From Pseudomonadota bacterium (GTDB lineage Bacteria; Myxococcota_A; UBA9042): a DNA stretch of 32,981 bases. The DNA lies in assembly GCA_005792545.1 (NCBI GenBank), contig SXRM01000202.1, forward strand, positions 1 to 32,981, in the 5' to 3' direction. Shown here in pieces: positions 17,109-24,106 of this stretch. A model generated the notes under the pieces. The model did no database searches. It had not been told where the DNA came from and was given only the letters and a program-made list of their open reading frames with translations. Each line of letters starts with the position of its first letter. The first letter of the stretch is position 1. The translations under genes and the position numbers were made by a program.

Positions 17109-17825
17109 CTACGGTCGCGGCGGCGGCGGCGTCAGTGGGCCCGTCATGGCTTCGCTGGGATCGCGGTGGTTGAAAGTGCGGCGCTCGGCGTCGATGCGCG
17201 CAATCGCAGCGCTGGCGTATTGGTGGTGCTCGGGCGTGCCCTCTTCAAACGGATTGAAGTAGTACCACTGGCGGGTCTGTCGCGCATCGAGCGGCGCCGT
17301 AAACATGTGGACCGCGCCCAAGCCCACCGAATTGGACAGCCACGCTTGCGCCCTGCCAACAAACTGCGGGTCGGCCGGCAGGTCGTGGCGCAGCGACAGG
17401 ATGCAGGGCGGCTGACGACAATCGACCCCAACCAGTTGCGCCTGAGCCTGCTGGTTCTCCGGCTCTGCCAGCCAGCGCGCCAGGTTGTCGGCAGTGCCGC
17501 GCATGGCCGCAGGCTCGTGACCGGCCGGCATTGGGGCCACGAAATCGGTGTCACGGCTGTTGGGCGCAAATGGTCCAGCCGGTCGGGCGATGAGATTCAG
17601 CCACGGGGGCGGCGCGGGCGAGGCGGACTTGCCCGCTGCGCCTAGTGCGACCGGGTTTGCGGGCTCGGCGGGATCCTCGCCTTTCGGCGCGCTACCTGCG
17701 CGACTTCCCGCCGACTCAGGGGTCACAGCGGGCGAACCGCGCTCGGGCTGGTCCGGCCACAAGACGTACACAGCCAGTGCAGCAGAGAGCGCGGCTACCG
17801 CGACGAGCGACTTCCAGGCGCTCAC
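17109..17825 (-). CDS. Membrane-anchored protein of unknown function, coupled to HEAT-repeat lipoprotein
   Basis: A 238-residue protein starting at GTG 17825, which forms a GTGA overlap with the stop of the upstream gene. This start places a single membrane helix at residues 5-23 (SLVAVAALSAALAVYVLW); the frame is open far upstream, but only as an antisense-like Arg/Cys-rich shadow of the neighbouring gene. A Pro/Ala/Gly-rich linker (about 25-75) leads to a ~160-residue extracytoplasmic region with a Cys pair (VDCRQPPCILSL) and WYYFNPFEEGTPEH, ending in a proline run. I do not recognise the family. Coupling to the HEAT-repeat lipoprotein suggests the two proteins work together at the envelope. 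Confidence 0.75.
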   Translation of the reverse strand: MSAWKSLVAVAALSAALAVYVLWPDQPERGSPAVTPESAGSRAGSAPKGEDPAEPANPVALGAAGKSASPAPPPWLNLIARPAGPFAPNSRDTDFVAPMPAGHEPAAMRGTADNLARWLAEPENQQAQAQLVGVDCRQPPCILSLRHDLPADPQFVGRAQAWLSNSVGLGAVHMFTAPLDARQTRQWYYFNPFEEGTPEHHQYASAAIARIDAERRTFNHRDPSEAMTGPLTPPPPRP

Positions 17826-19105
17826 GGCGCACCCTTGCTGCCCTGGCTGCCCTTGCCAGCGGTGGGCGGTTGCGGCGGGGCGGCAAGAACTGCTTTGGCC
17901 TGATCGCGCACGGCATCGTTGCCGTCGGCAAGTGCGCGCTTGAGCATGGCCTTTGCGGGTGCGGTCGTCGACTCCGGCCGCCCGACAAAGGCAGCGACGG
18001 CGCTGAGGCGCACCTGCCAGGCCTCGTCTGCCGCCGCAGTCATCAACAGGGCCAGCCGAGCCGCCGACCACTGCGGCGCCGTGCCAGCTGCGGTAATCGC
18101 CAGCGCTCGCGCCGGCACCGCCGCCGTTGTGGCCACGCGCTTGAGGGCATCCACGGCGTCCAGCCGCGATAGCGCGCCGGCTGCTTCCGCGGCCAGGTGC
18201 TCGTCTTTGTCGCTTACCGCCACGACCAAGGCGTCGAGCAACACCGGCGCCACGGTGCCGAGGCTTCCAGCCGTGGCAGCAGCCCGCTGGCGCACAGCTT
18301 TGCTCTTACTTTCCAACGCTTTGGCAACATCTGGCGCCGCTGAGGCAGCCTTAGCGCCGAGCGCGCCAATGGCGCCCAGCGCGGCTTCAGCCTGGTCGCC
18401 CGCCACCGCCTGGCGCAGGCGCTCCAGGGCGGCCTCTGACGGCTGCTGTAACTTGCCCAGCCCAGTCAGCACGGCACCGCCCAGTTGCGGATCGGCGGTA
18501 ACATCGACGGCCAGCAAGGCCACTTCGCACCGTGCTGAGTAGTCGGGCGCAATTTCCAAGAGCGCCAACGCTGCGCGCGCCCGGACGGCTGGCCCACCGT
18601 CGCGCAGAGCAGCGTCCAATGCGGGCACCGCCGGCTGGCCAAACCGGACCAGCGCCCAACCCGCATTGTGCTGGACGCTCCAAATCGGGTCAGCGAGCGC
18701 AGTGACCAGCGCAGCGATCTGACCCTGGGTTTGTGGTGCCATCCGGCCCAAGCCCCAGCAGGCGTGGCCGCGTACGTCCTGGTCTGGGTGGCGCAAGGCA
18801 GCAGCCAGGCGCGCTTCCGCTTGTGCCGAATAGACCGCGGCTTCGCCGATCTGCTCGATGGCGGTGCGCTCCGCCAGCGTGGCGGCGCTGGGCTGCGCCG
18901 GATCAAAGCGCGCGCCGGCACCCGTCGCCGCAGGGGCAAGGTCGGTGGGCGTTGCTGCTTCGGCCTGCTCACCGGGCACTGTCGCTGTGTTTGCCGCCGC
19001 GGCAGCGGGCGCCGGAGGTGGCTTGCGATCGCAGTGCACGCACGCGACCACCGACAAGACCAGTGCGCAAGCCATGTGACGAGCGCGGTAGCTGCCCCTG
19101 ACCAT
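17822..19105 (-). CDS. HEAT-repeat (PBS lyase-like) lipoprotein
   Basis: A 427-residue protein. The N-terminus MVRGSYRARHMACALVLSVV ends in a lipobox-like VVAC, so Cys22 is the probable lipid-modified residue; an Asp at +5 and a Pro/Ala-rich tether follow. From about residue 90 to the C-terminus the sequence is a run of ~30-37-residue alpha-helical repeats of the HEAT/PBS-lyase type (HPDQDVRGHACWGLGRMAP, DPIWSVQHNAGWALVRFG, DGGPAVRARAALALLEIAP). Such repeats form protein-binding solenoids, so it is probably a periplasmic scaffold. ATG 19105 is preceded by AGGGG; an ATG 5 codons upstream is possible. It is the first gene of a two-gene operon with the anchored protein downstream. Confidence 0.82.
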   Translation of the reverse strand: MVRGSYRARHMACALVLSVVACVHCDRKPPPAPAAAAANTATVPGEQAEAATPTDLAPAATGAGARFDPAQPSAATLAERTAIEQIGEAAVYSAQAEARLAAALRHPDQDVRGHACWGLGRMAPQTQGQIAALVTALADPIWSVQHNAGWALVRFGQPAVPALDAALRDGGPAVRARAALALLEIAPDYSARCEVALLAVDVTADPQLGGAVLTGLGKLQQPSEAALERLRQAVAGDQAEAALGAIGALGAKAASAAPDVAKALESKSKAVRQRAAATAGSLGTVAPVLLDALVVAVSDKDEHLAAEAAGALSRLDAVDALKRVATTAAVPARALAITAAGTAPQWSAARLALLMTAAADEAWQVRLSAVAAFVGRPESTTAPAKAMLKRALADGNDAVRDQAKAVLAAPPQPPTAGKGSQGSKGAP

Positions 19106-19215
19106 GTGGAACCCCTGCAAGGCGATGCAATTGCGTCAACCGATCGCGGCCAACGTCGCAGCGCACGAGCCAGTGTAAGACGATGTGAACTGGAAACGCG
19201 AGAAGCCCGGCGTCT

Positions 19216-19253
19216 CGGCCGGCGGGGAGCCAACCACTGCTCCCCGCCGGCCG
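19216..19253. terminator. 15-bp GC-rich hairpin
   Basis: Bases 19216-19230 pair perfectly with 19239-19253 around an 8-nt loop (core GGCCGGCGGGGAGC). There is no T-tract. On the - strand it lies after the end of the large secreted protein gene and before the HEAT-repeat gene, so it may insulate the two units. Confidence 0.5.
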
Positions 19254-19263
19254 GCGCCGATTG

Positions 19264-19343
19264 CTAGTAGGCGAAACCCGAAGTTCGCGTTGGGATGGAG
19301 TTTGCTGTAACTGGGGAAGTCTGCATTACGTTTCGCCTACTAG
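19264..19343. repeat. 80-bp element with perfect 14-bp inverted ends
   Basis: CTAGTAGGCGAAAC at 19264-19277 and its exact reverse complement at 19330-19343 bracket 52 bp of less GC-rich, unpaired-looking sequence. There is no coding potential. It could be a small MITE remnant, a protein-binding cruciform or a structured RNA. An imperfect stem (19340-19360, CTAGATGC/GCGTCTAG) overlaps its right end. Confidence 0.7.
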
Positions 19344-19358
19344 ATGCTTACAGCGTCT

Positions 19359-19377
19359 AGGGGGCTCGCCGCCCCCT
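19359..19377. terminator. 7-bp G/C hairpin
   Basis: AGGGGGC pairs with GCCCCCT across a 5-nt loop. It belongs to the hairpin cluster between the two - strand genes; its function is unproven. Confidence 0.4.
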
Positions 19378-19436
19378 CGCGCGCGTCGGCGCGCTCACCC
19401 CTGCCTGCGGCCGCAATGGCGGCCGCCCGCACTTCG

Positions 19437-19473
19437 CCCTGGTCTCGCGGCGGAACCCGCCGCGAGACCAGGG
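19437..19473 (-). terminator. 17-bp perfect hairpin after the large secreted protein gene
   Basis: Bases 19437-19453 pair perfectly with 19457-19473, leaving a 3-nt AAC loop. It starts 18 bp beyond the stop codon of the - strand gene ending at 19491, the usual place for a transcription terminator. There is no U-tract, so it may act as an mRNA-end stabilising or Rho-dependent structure. Confidence 0.6.
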
Positions 19474-19490
19474 CTGGCAGTGCTAGGCCA

Positions 19491-22427
19491 CTACTTGCAA
19501 ACCGTGTACTTGGCGCCGCTGTCGACCGCGATGCCCTTGGGACCCTGGCTGTGCGGAACGGTCACCTTGCAAGTGCCATTGGTCACGTTGCCCGAGCCGT
19601 CCTTGACCGCAAAGCCGATGCTGTAGACGCGGCCATCCTGGTTGCCAGCGCGCTCGGCGCGCAACTGCACCGTGGTGCCGTTGACCACAATGATGTCCTT
19701 GTTGGTCTTGCCGTCGCCGGTGGTGTCCTCGACTTCGTCCGACGAAACGCAGGTAATCGCGGCCTGCGCAGCGGACAGCGACAGCGAGCCGTTGCAGACG
19801 TCTTGCACGCCAATGCCACAGTCGGCCAGGCTGACGGTAATGTACTTGTGGTTCGGCGGCCACAGTTGACCGCCGCCGCCCACGCTGACGGTCGGCGCGG
19901 TGGTATCAGCGACCGTGACGCTCGACCCGCACTGCGAGGAATTGCCCGCCTGGTCGGCGGCGCTGTACGCCAGGGCATGGGTGCCGAGGCCAAAGAAGCC
20001 GCCCGCGGCGTTGCTGACGCTAGCCGAAGTGCAGATGTCGCTAGCCTGAGCCGCCGCCGGGGCGAACGACGCACCGTTGTTCCCCGTGCACTCGATGGTC
20101 GAGGCGGCCGGGCAAGATAGCGACGGCGCGGTTGTGTCTTGCACCGTCAGGCTCGACGAGCACTGTGCGCCGTTGCCGGCCTGGTCCGCTGCGCTGTACG
20201 CGAGCGAGTGGGTGCCCACGGCAAAGAAACCGCCGGCGGCGTTGCTGACGGTGGCGGAGGTGCAAACGTCGCTGGCCGAGGCGCCAGCAGGCGAGAATTC
20301 TGCCCCGCCGTTGCCGGTGCACTCAACGGTCGAAGCCGCCGGGCACGACAGCGTCGGCGCCGTGGTGTCCTGCACCGTGATGCTGCTTGCGCAGCTGCTG
20401 GCATTGCCCGCGGCGTCGGACGCCGAGAAGCTGACCGAGGTCGTGCCCAGCGCAAAGCTGGCACTGCCGGCCTGCACCAACGTCGGCACGCCGCAGTTGT
20501 CCTGCGCCGACGCCTCGCCGGGGTTGACCGTCGCGGCGCCACCACCGGTGCACTCGGCCACGACGCCGCCCGGGCAGACGATGTCGGGTGCCGTGCAGTC
20601 GCTGACGGTGACGGTGCCCTGACAGGTCGCGGTGGCCTTGCCGTCGCTGACTGACAGCGAGACCAACGTCTGGCCGAGCGTGTAGGGACCGTCAGGGCTG
20701 GCGCTGTAGCTCAGGGCGTCGCCGTCCGGATCGGAAGAGCCGGCATCGATGTTGGCCGCGCCGATGCACATGGCGTTGGCGCACACGTTCGGGCTGGAGC
20801 ATGCAGCGACGGGTGCTTTGTTGGCCTCCGGCAGGTCGATCGTGCAAGTACCGGAGCCGGGGTCGCTGACGGTGACGCTGCCGCCCGTCTTGATGGTGAA
20901 GGTCAGCTCGATGTAGCGGCCTTGAACGCCAGCCGGAATCGTGCCGCACAACTGGGCGCCATTGGCCGTCAGAGCCACCGGCGCGGGGTTGGCAAAGCCA
21001 AGGCCAGCCTGGGTATTGGCGGCAGCGACGCTCAACTTGACGTCGCCCGAACCGTTGAAGCACACCGGTGCGCCGGCCCAGTTGAAGTCGGGACCGACTG
21101 CGTCAGACTGGAAAGCCACCTTGCCGGTTGGATCGCTGAACTGCAGGCCGATGCCGCTGGCGTCGCTATAGGTGTAGGGGTAGGTGCCGACGACGACTTG
21201 CGCGCCGTAGCTGCCGTTGGCCAGGTACTTGCAGACCTTGTGCAACTGCATGCTGACAATCCAGATGTCGTTGTTGGCGTCGACGATCGCGCCGCGCTGG
21301 TCGCCAGCGTTGCAGGTCGCCGGCGCCTCACGCGTCCACACGACCGAGCCATCCGAGCGGACCTTGGCTGCGCCGCGCGTTCCCGCATACTGCGAGCCCG
21401 AAATGACGATGTGGCCATCTTTGTCGAACGAAATACCGAGGGGACCGTAGCCCGCGCTGCCCATCGGTAGCGACGACGCCAAGGTATCCGGGTCATAGCG
21501 CTGGAAGCCAAAGCCATTGTAGTGCGCAGCGACAACCCACTCCTGGCCAACGTGGTCCTTGCCGATCGCCATGCCGTAGCCCTGCGCCACGTTGAATTGC
21601 GTTTGCACGGTCGGGTTGGTCGCGTCGATGCGCTTCTGGCTCGAGCCACCGAGCGAGGCAGTGAAGATGCGGTTCTTGCTATCAACCGAAGCGCCGTACG
21701 GACGAACGCCGATGCTCCAGTTGCCGAGCACCGCGCCATTGCTCGGGTCCATCTTGTAGATGCGCATGGTGTTGTACATGCCGATCCACAGGAAGCCCTG
21801 CTTGTCGATGGCGAGCGCGCGGGCCAGTTCGTTGCTGGTGCCGACCTTGCGAATCCACGCGATGCGCTCGTCGCGGATCTCGCTGTCGTCGATGGTGCCG
21901 TTGCCGTTGTCGTCGACAATCGGGTACATCTCGCTGGCCGAGATGTTGCCGTTGCCGTTCAGGTCCGCCGAGGTGTCGCACTTGCCGTTGGCATTGCGGT
22001 CGATGCACCCGGTCGACAGGATCTTGACGACTTCAGCCACGCGGTTGAAGCCGCGGTTGGCGATGTAGGCGTTGCCGTCGGTGTCCACGGCGCTGCGCGA
22101 AGGCGCCGGGCCGTCCCACGGGCTGTGGTTGGGCAGAACGGCACCGTTGCCGCCGATGCCGCCTTTCCAGAATGCGGTGCTGTAACGCGCCGTCTCCTTG
22201 TCGACGTCGGTCGCGATCTTGGACACCGAGTCCTCACCGCCGTTGGCGACCCACAGCGTCGGCTTGATTTCGACCTTGGCGCTAACTGTGAAGGTGCCGT
22301 TGACCGACTCGACGCCTTGTGTCGAGGTGGGTGTCGGGCAGGTTTCGTCTGCGATGCCGGGCGACGCCACCGTGAGACCCGCTGCTGCGAGACTCAGGAG
22401 TGTGCCGGAATACATCTTTCTGCTCAT
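19491..22427 (-). CDS. Secreted beta-propeller / EF-hand / HYR-repeat protein
   Basis: A 978-residue exported protein. A signal peptide covers about 1-26. Residues ~55-470 read as an NHL/lactonase-like propeller (LWVANGGEDSV, IDKQGFLWIGMYN, DNDIW-type strands). Inserted at ~141-185 is an EF-hand/dockerin-like calcium-binding segment with DRNANGKCD, DLNGNGNISASE and DDNGNGTIDDSE. A PKD-like domain (about 530-612) with DPDGDALSYS follows, then three tandem HYR domains (about 612-845) beginning CTAPDIVCP, TTAPTLSCP and TTAPSLSCP, and a Cys-containing end. HYR and PKD modules are adhesion-type folds, so a cell-surface or matrix role is likely; no catalytic motif is evident. The start is firm: GAGGAG at 22434-22439, six bases before ATG. 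Fourteen or more Cys residues suggest disulfide stabilisation. Confidence 0.85.
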   Translation of the reverse strand: MSRKMYSGTLLSLAAAGLTVASPGIADETCPTPTSTQGVESVNGTFTVSAKVEIKPTLWVANGGEDSVSKIATDVDKETARYSTAFWKGGIGGNGAVLPNHSPWDGPAPSRSAVDTDGNAYIANRGFNRVAEVVKILSTGCIDRNANGKCDTSADLNGNGNISASEMYPIVDDNGNGTIDDSEIRDERIAWIRKVGTSNELARALAIDKQGFLWIGMYNTMRIYKMDPSNGAVLGNWSIGVRPYGASVDSKNRIFTASLGGSSQKRIDATNPTVQTQFNVAQGYGMAIGKDHVGQEWVVAAHYNGFGFQRYDPDTLASSLPMGSAGYGPLGISFDKDGHIVISGSQYAGTRGAAKVRSDGSVVWTREAPATCNAGDQRGAIVDANNDIWIVSMQLHKVCKYLANGSYGAQVVVGTYPYTYSDASGIGLQFSDPTGKVAFQSDAVGPDFNWAGAPVCFNGSGDVKLSVAAANTQAGLGFANPAPVALTANGAQLCGTIPAGVQGRYIELTFTIKTGGSVTVSDPGSGTCTIDLPEANKAPVAACSSPNVCANAMCIGAANIDAGSSDPDGDALSYSASPDGPYTLGQTLVSLSVSDGKATATCQGTVTVSDCTAPDIVCPGGVVAECTGGGAATVNPGEASAQDNCGVPTLVQAGSASFALGTTSVSFSASDAAGNASSCASSITVQDTTAPTLSCPAASTVECTGNGGAEFSPAGASASDVCTSATVSNAAGGFFAVGTHSLAYSAADQAGNGAQCSSSLTVQDTTAPSLSCPAASTIECTGNNGASFAPAAAQASDICTSASVSNAAGGFFGLGTHALAYSAADQAGNSSQCGSSVTVADTTAPTVSVGGGGQLWPPNHKYITVSLADCGIGVQDVCNGSLSLSAAQAAITCVSSDEVEDTTGDGKTNKDIIVVNGTTVQLRAERAGNQDGRVYSIGFAVKDGSGNVTNGTCKVTVPHSQGPKGIAVDSGAKYTVCK

Positions 22428-22572
22428 GAGATGCTCCTCTTGTTGCCGTTCGACGCATAAGACATGCGCACGTTTCCGGTTCTGTCAGCGATGGCTGTTC
22501 TGCGGTGGGGGACGCGCAGCTTCGCGCTTCACCACGATGCCATGCGTCTGAAAGTGTCGTCAAGGGGTAGTA

Positions 22573-22590
22573 GGGAAAAACCCCTATTAG
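22573..22590 (+). promoter_or_regulatory. Candidate regulator box upstream of secreted protein (copy 2)
   Basis: GGGAAAAACCCCTATTAG matches 15 of 18 bases of the site at 13891-13908 in the same orientation, 146 bp upstream of the - strand secreted-protein start. Here the site is nearly palindromic (TAGGG and CCCTA around a T-rich centre on the - strand), as expected for a dimeric LuxR-type regulator. Confidence 0.4.
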
Positions 22591-22658
22591 GCCCCCAAGC
22601 AGCGCGTTTGGCGCCGATCGCTGTCGCAGGACAGGCAACAGTCTGCCGACTGCTGTGC

Positions 22659-22686
22659 GGTCAATTGACCGGTCACTGAACGGTCA
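22659..22686. promoter_or_regulatory. Operator-like palindrome cluster, left part
   Basis: Overlapping dyads lie here: GGTCAATTGACC (22659-22670), TGACCGGTCA (22666-22675) and TGAACGGTCA (22677-22686). The last is the reverse complement of the TGACCGTTCA sites at 22859 and 22890. Confidence 0.5.
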
Positions 22687-22689
22687 CCC

Positions 22690-22833
22690 CTATACAGAAT
22701 CGCCTTGAGGTGAGATCAAACCCACCGCAAGAAAGAAGCGGCGAGTCGGCTTGCAAAGCCGCGAGCTTGCGACCCACCGAGCAAGCAAGAACGGCAATCG
22801 CCGAAGACCTCGGGTCATCGCGATTCTGTATAG
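22690..22833. mobile_element. 144-bp MITE-like element
   Basis: CTATACAGAATCGC at 22690-22703 is repeated as a perfect reverse complement at 22820-22833. If the outer TA dinucleotides (22691-22692, 22831-22832) are target duplications, the remaining 11-bp inverted ends fit a non-autonomous element mobilised by an IS630/Tc1-type transposase. The interior has further stems (CGGCTT/AAGCCG with a GCA loop; GCTTGC/GCAAGC) and holds copy 2 of the 45-nt repeat. There is no transposase in the window. Confidence 0.65.
22738..22782 (-). repeat. 45-nt dispersed repeat, copy 2
   Basis: This is the reverse complement of 16812-16856 with one mismatch. It lies wholly inside the MITE-like element and covers its internal stem-loops, whereas the element's ends are not found at the other copy. 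Confidence 0.85.
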
Positions 22834-22847
22834 CTCAAATGCTCTCA

Positions 22848-22899
22848 TGACCGATCCATGACCGTTCATGATCAGCAAATCACGGCGCTTGACCGTTCA
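22848..22899. promoter_or_regulatory. Operator-like repeat cluster, right part
   Basis: TGACCGTTCA occurs twice, at 22859-22868 and 22890-22899. The sites are 31 bp apart (three helical turns), in the same orientation, with a related TGACCGATC at 22848. The last site ends 80 bp before the lipoprotein ATG at 22980. Related sequence TTGACCGGTGACC recurs near 24025, before the OmpA-family gene. Confidence 0.5.
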
Positions 22900-22979
22900 T
22901 GCACCGTCCAAGTCGCATGCCGGGCGTCGCAAATTCAGGTAGCCTGCGCGGGCCCGAAGTTGGGCACCCGGAGATCGTG

Positions 22980-23993
22980 ATGCGCCCCCTGTCGTTTGCC
23001 ATCCTCGCCGCGCTGATCACCCTGGCGTGCGAATCACCCGCTCCGGCCGCGACCGGAATCACGGCCGACGCCGCGACGATCGCGGACGCGGTCTCCGATG
23101 TGGCCGCACCCACCGATGGCGGCGCCGACAGTGCCGCTGCAGAAGACAGCAAGGTTGACAGCACCTTGTCCGATGCCGTGGCGATCCCAGACGCTGGTTT
23201 GCCGGACGCCACGGTCGATGCCGCCGCCGATGCGCCCAAGGATACCGTCGCTGTGCCAGATGGTGCGGCCGACGCATCTGCCGAGGTTGCCGCCGAGGTA
23301 GCCGCCGAGGTAGCCGCCGCAGACACAGGTCCAGCCACAGACGCCGTCGCCCCGGCCGATGCTGGATGTGCGCCTTGCGCGATCAACTGCGTATGCAAGA
23401 AGGACAAGAACGGCTGCCCGATTCCAGAGTGCGAGACCGGCGACTGCGTGCAGCTGACCAGCAAGCTCGACGCCGAGATCGCCAAGATGCAAACGTGCAC
23501 GCCCGACAAGGGCTGTCAGGTGTTCGAGTACCCGTACTGTGGCTCAGCCGGCTGCTACCAGAAGCCGATCGCCGCTGGCAGCGACTTGACCAAGATCGAG
23601 CCCATTGCCGACGCCGCGATGAAGTCGCAGTGCAGCGGCTTCAACTGCGGCTGCGCGCCGCCCAAACCAGCGTTCTGCCTCGACGGCAGCTGCAAGCAGT
23701 GTCCGCCCGACTGCAAAGGCTCCTGTGAGGAGGTCAAGGCGGCCCTGCTGGGCCTGGCCAAGCAGCTTGGCGGCTATTGCGGCAAGGACGAGGACTGCAC
23801 CGTGCTGGTAACGGGACTTTGCCCGATCGGCGACCTGCCGTGCGGCGGCATGCCGATCAGCAAGAACGCGGACCAGACGCAGATCAAAGCCCTGCTCGAA
23901 GCTTACGGCCCGACCTGTGGCGCCGCCCTGTGCAAGTGCATGCCGCCCAAAGGCGCCGTGTGCGCCAAGGGCACCTGCGTGGTACCGCAATAG
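22980..23993 (+). CDS. Asp/Ala-rich, Cys-rich lipoprotein of unknown function
   Basis: A 337-residue lipoprotein. MRPLSFAILAALITLAC provides a type II signal with Cys17 as the lipidated residue; ATG 22980 has GGAG eight to eleven bases upstream and is preferred to an in-frame ATG 27 codons earlier, which would bury the signal. Residues ~20-135 form a low-complexity Asp/Ala/Val tether (PDAGLPDATVDAAAD, and AEVA repeated), typical of myxobacterial surface lipoproteins. Residues ~138-337 are a Cys-rich domain with about 25 cysteines, including CAPCAINCVC, CGSAGCYQKP and FNCGCAPPKPAFC. This part contains two related halves, each ending in a PPK-type Cys block and a short Cys motif (FCLDGSC, VCAKGTC), suggesting internal duplication. 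No enzyme motif is visible. Confidence 0.82.
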   Translation: MRPLSFAILAALITLACESPAPAATGITADAATIADAVSDVAAPTDGGADSAAAEDSKVDSTLSDAVAIPDAGLPDATVDAAADAPKDTVAVPDGAADASAEVAAEVAAEVAAADTGPATDAVAPADAGCAPCAINCVCKKDKNGCPIPECETGDCVQLTSKLDAEIAKMQTCTPDKGCQVFEYPYCGSAGCYQKPIAAGSDLTKIEPIADAAMKSQCSGFNCGCAPPKPAFCLDGSCKQCPPDCKGSCEEVKAALLGLAKQLGGYCGKDEDCTVLVTGLCPIGDLPCGGMPISKNADQTQIKALLEAYGPTCGAALCKCMPPKGAVCAKGTCVVPQ

Positions 23994-24106
23994 CCGTGCG
24001 GCGCGAATCCACAGCCGTCTGAGCCGTTGACCGGTGACCGCCTGTGTGCCTGCGTGGTAGGCTGCGGCGGCGGGCCTGGGCGCTTGTGCCCCGCGGAGTC
24101 AGTCTC

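Larger units (their letters stand above)
19106..19490. other. Intergenic region dominated by strong inverted repeats
   Basis: These 385 bp separate two - strand genes and hold no supported coding sequence. At least five hairpin-forming sequences are packed into 19216-19473, plus two NotI-type GCGGCCGC palindromes at 19407-19414 and 19419-19426. The promoter of the HEAT-repeat gene must lie at the low-coordinate end. Confidence 0.7.
22428..22979. other. Divergent intergenic region with operator-like array and inserted element
   Basis: This 552-bp non-coding gap lies between the secreted-protein gene (-) and the lipoprotein gene (+). It contains a candidate regulator box (22573-22590), two clusters of TGACCGTTCA-like sites (22659-22686 and 22848-22899) and, between the clusters, a 144-bp inverted-repeat-ended element (22690-22833). 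A 62-codon - strand frame inside that element is not a credible gene. Confidence 0.7.

Noticed and set aside
19264-19343. Possible integron attC site
   Set aside because: The ends GCGAAAC/GTTTCGC do not fit the RYYYAAC and GTTRRRY core, there is no L''/L' pair, and no integrase is nearby.
19860-20600. Repetitive DNA considered as a satellite or CRISPR-like array
   Set aside because: The periodicity of about 240 bp is explained by three coding HYR domain repeats in frame; there are no short direct repeats with spacers.
22690-22878. 62-codon - strand frame
   Set aside because: It spans the MITE-like element and its inverted ends; the translation reflects repeat sequence, not a gene.
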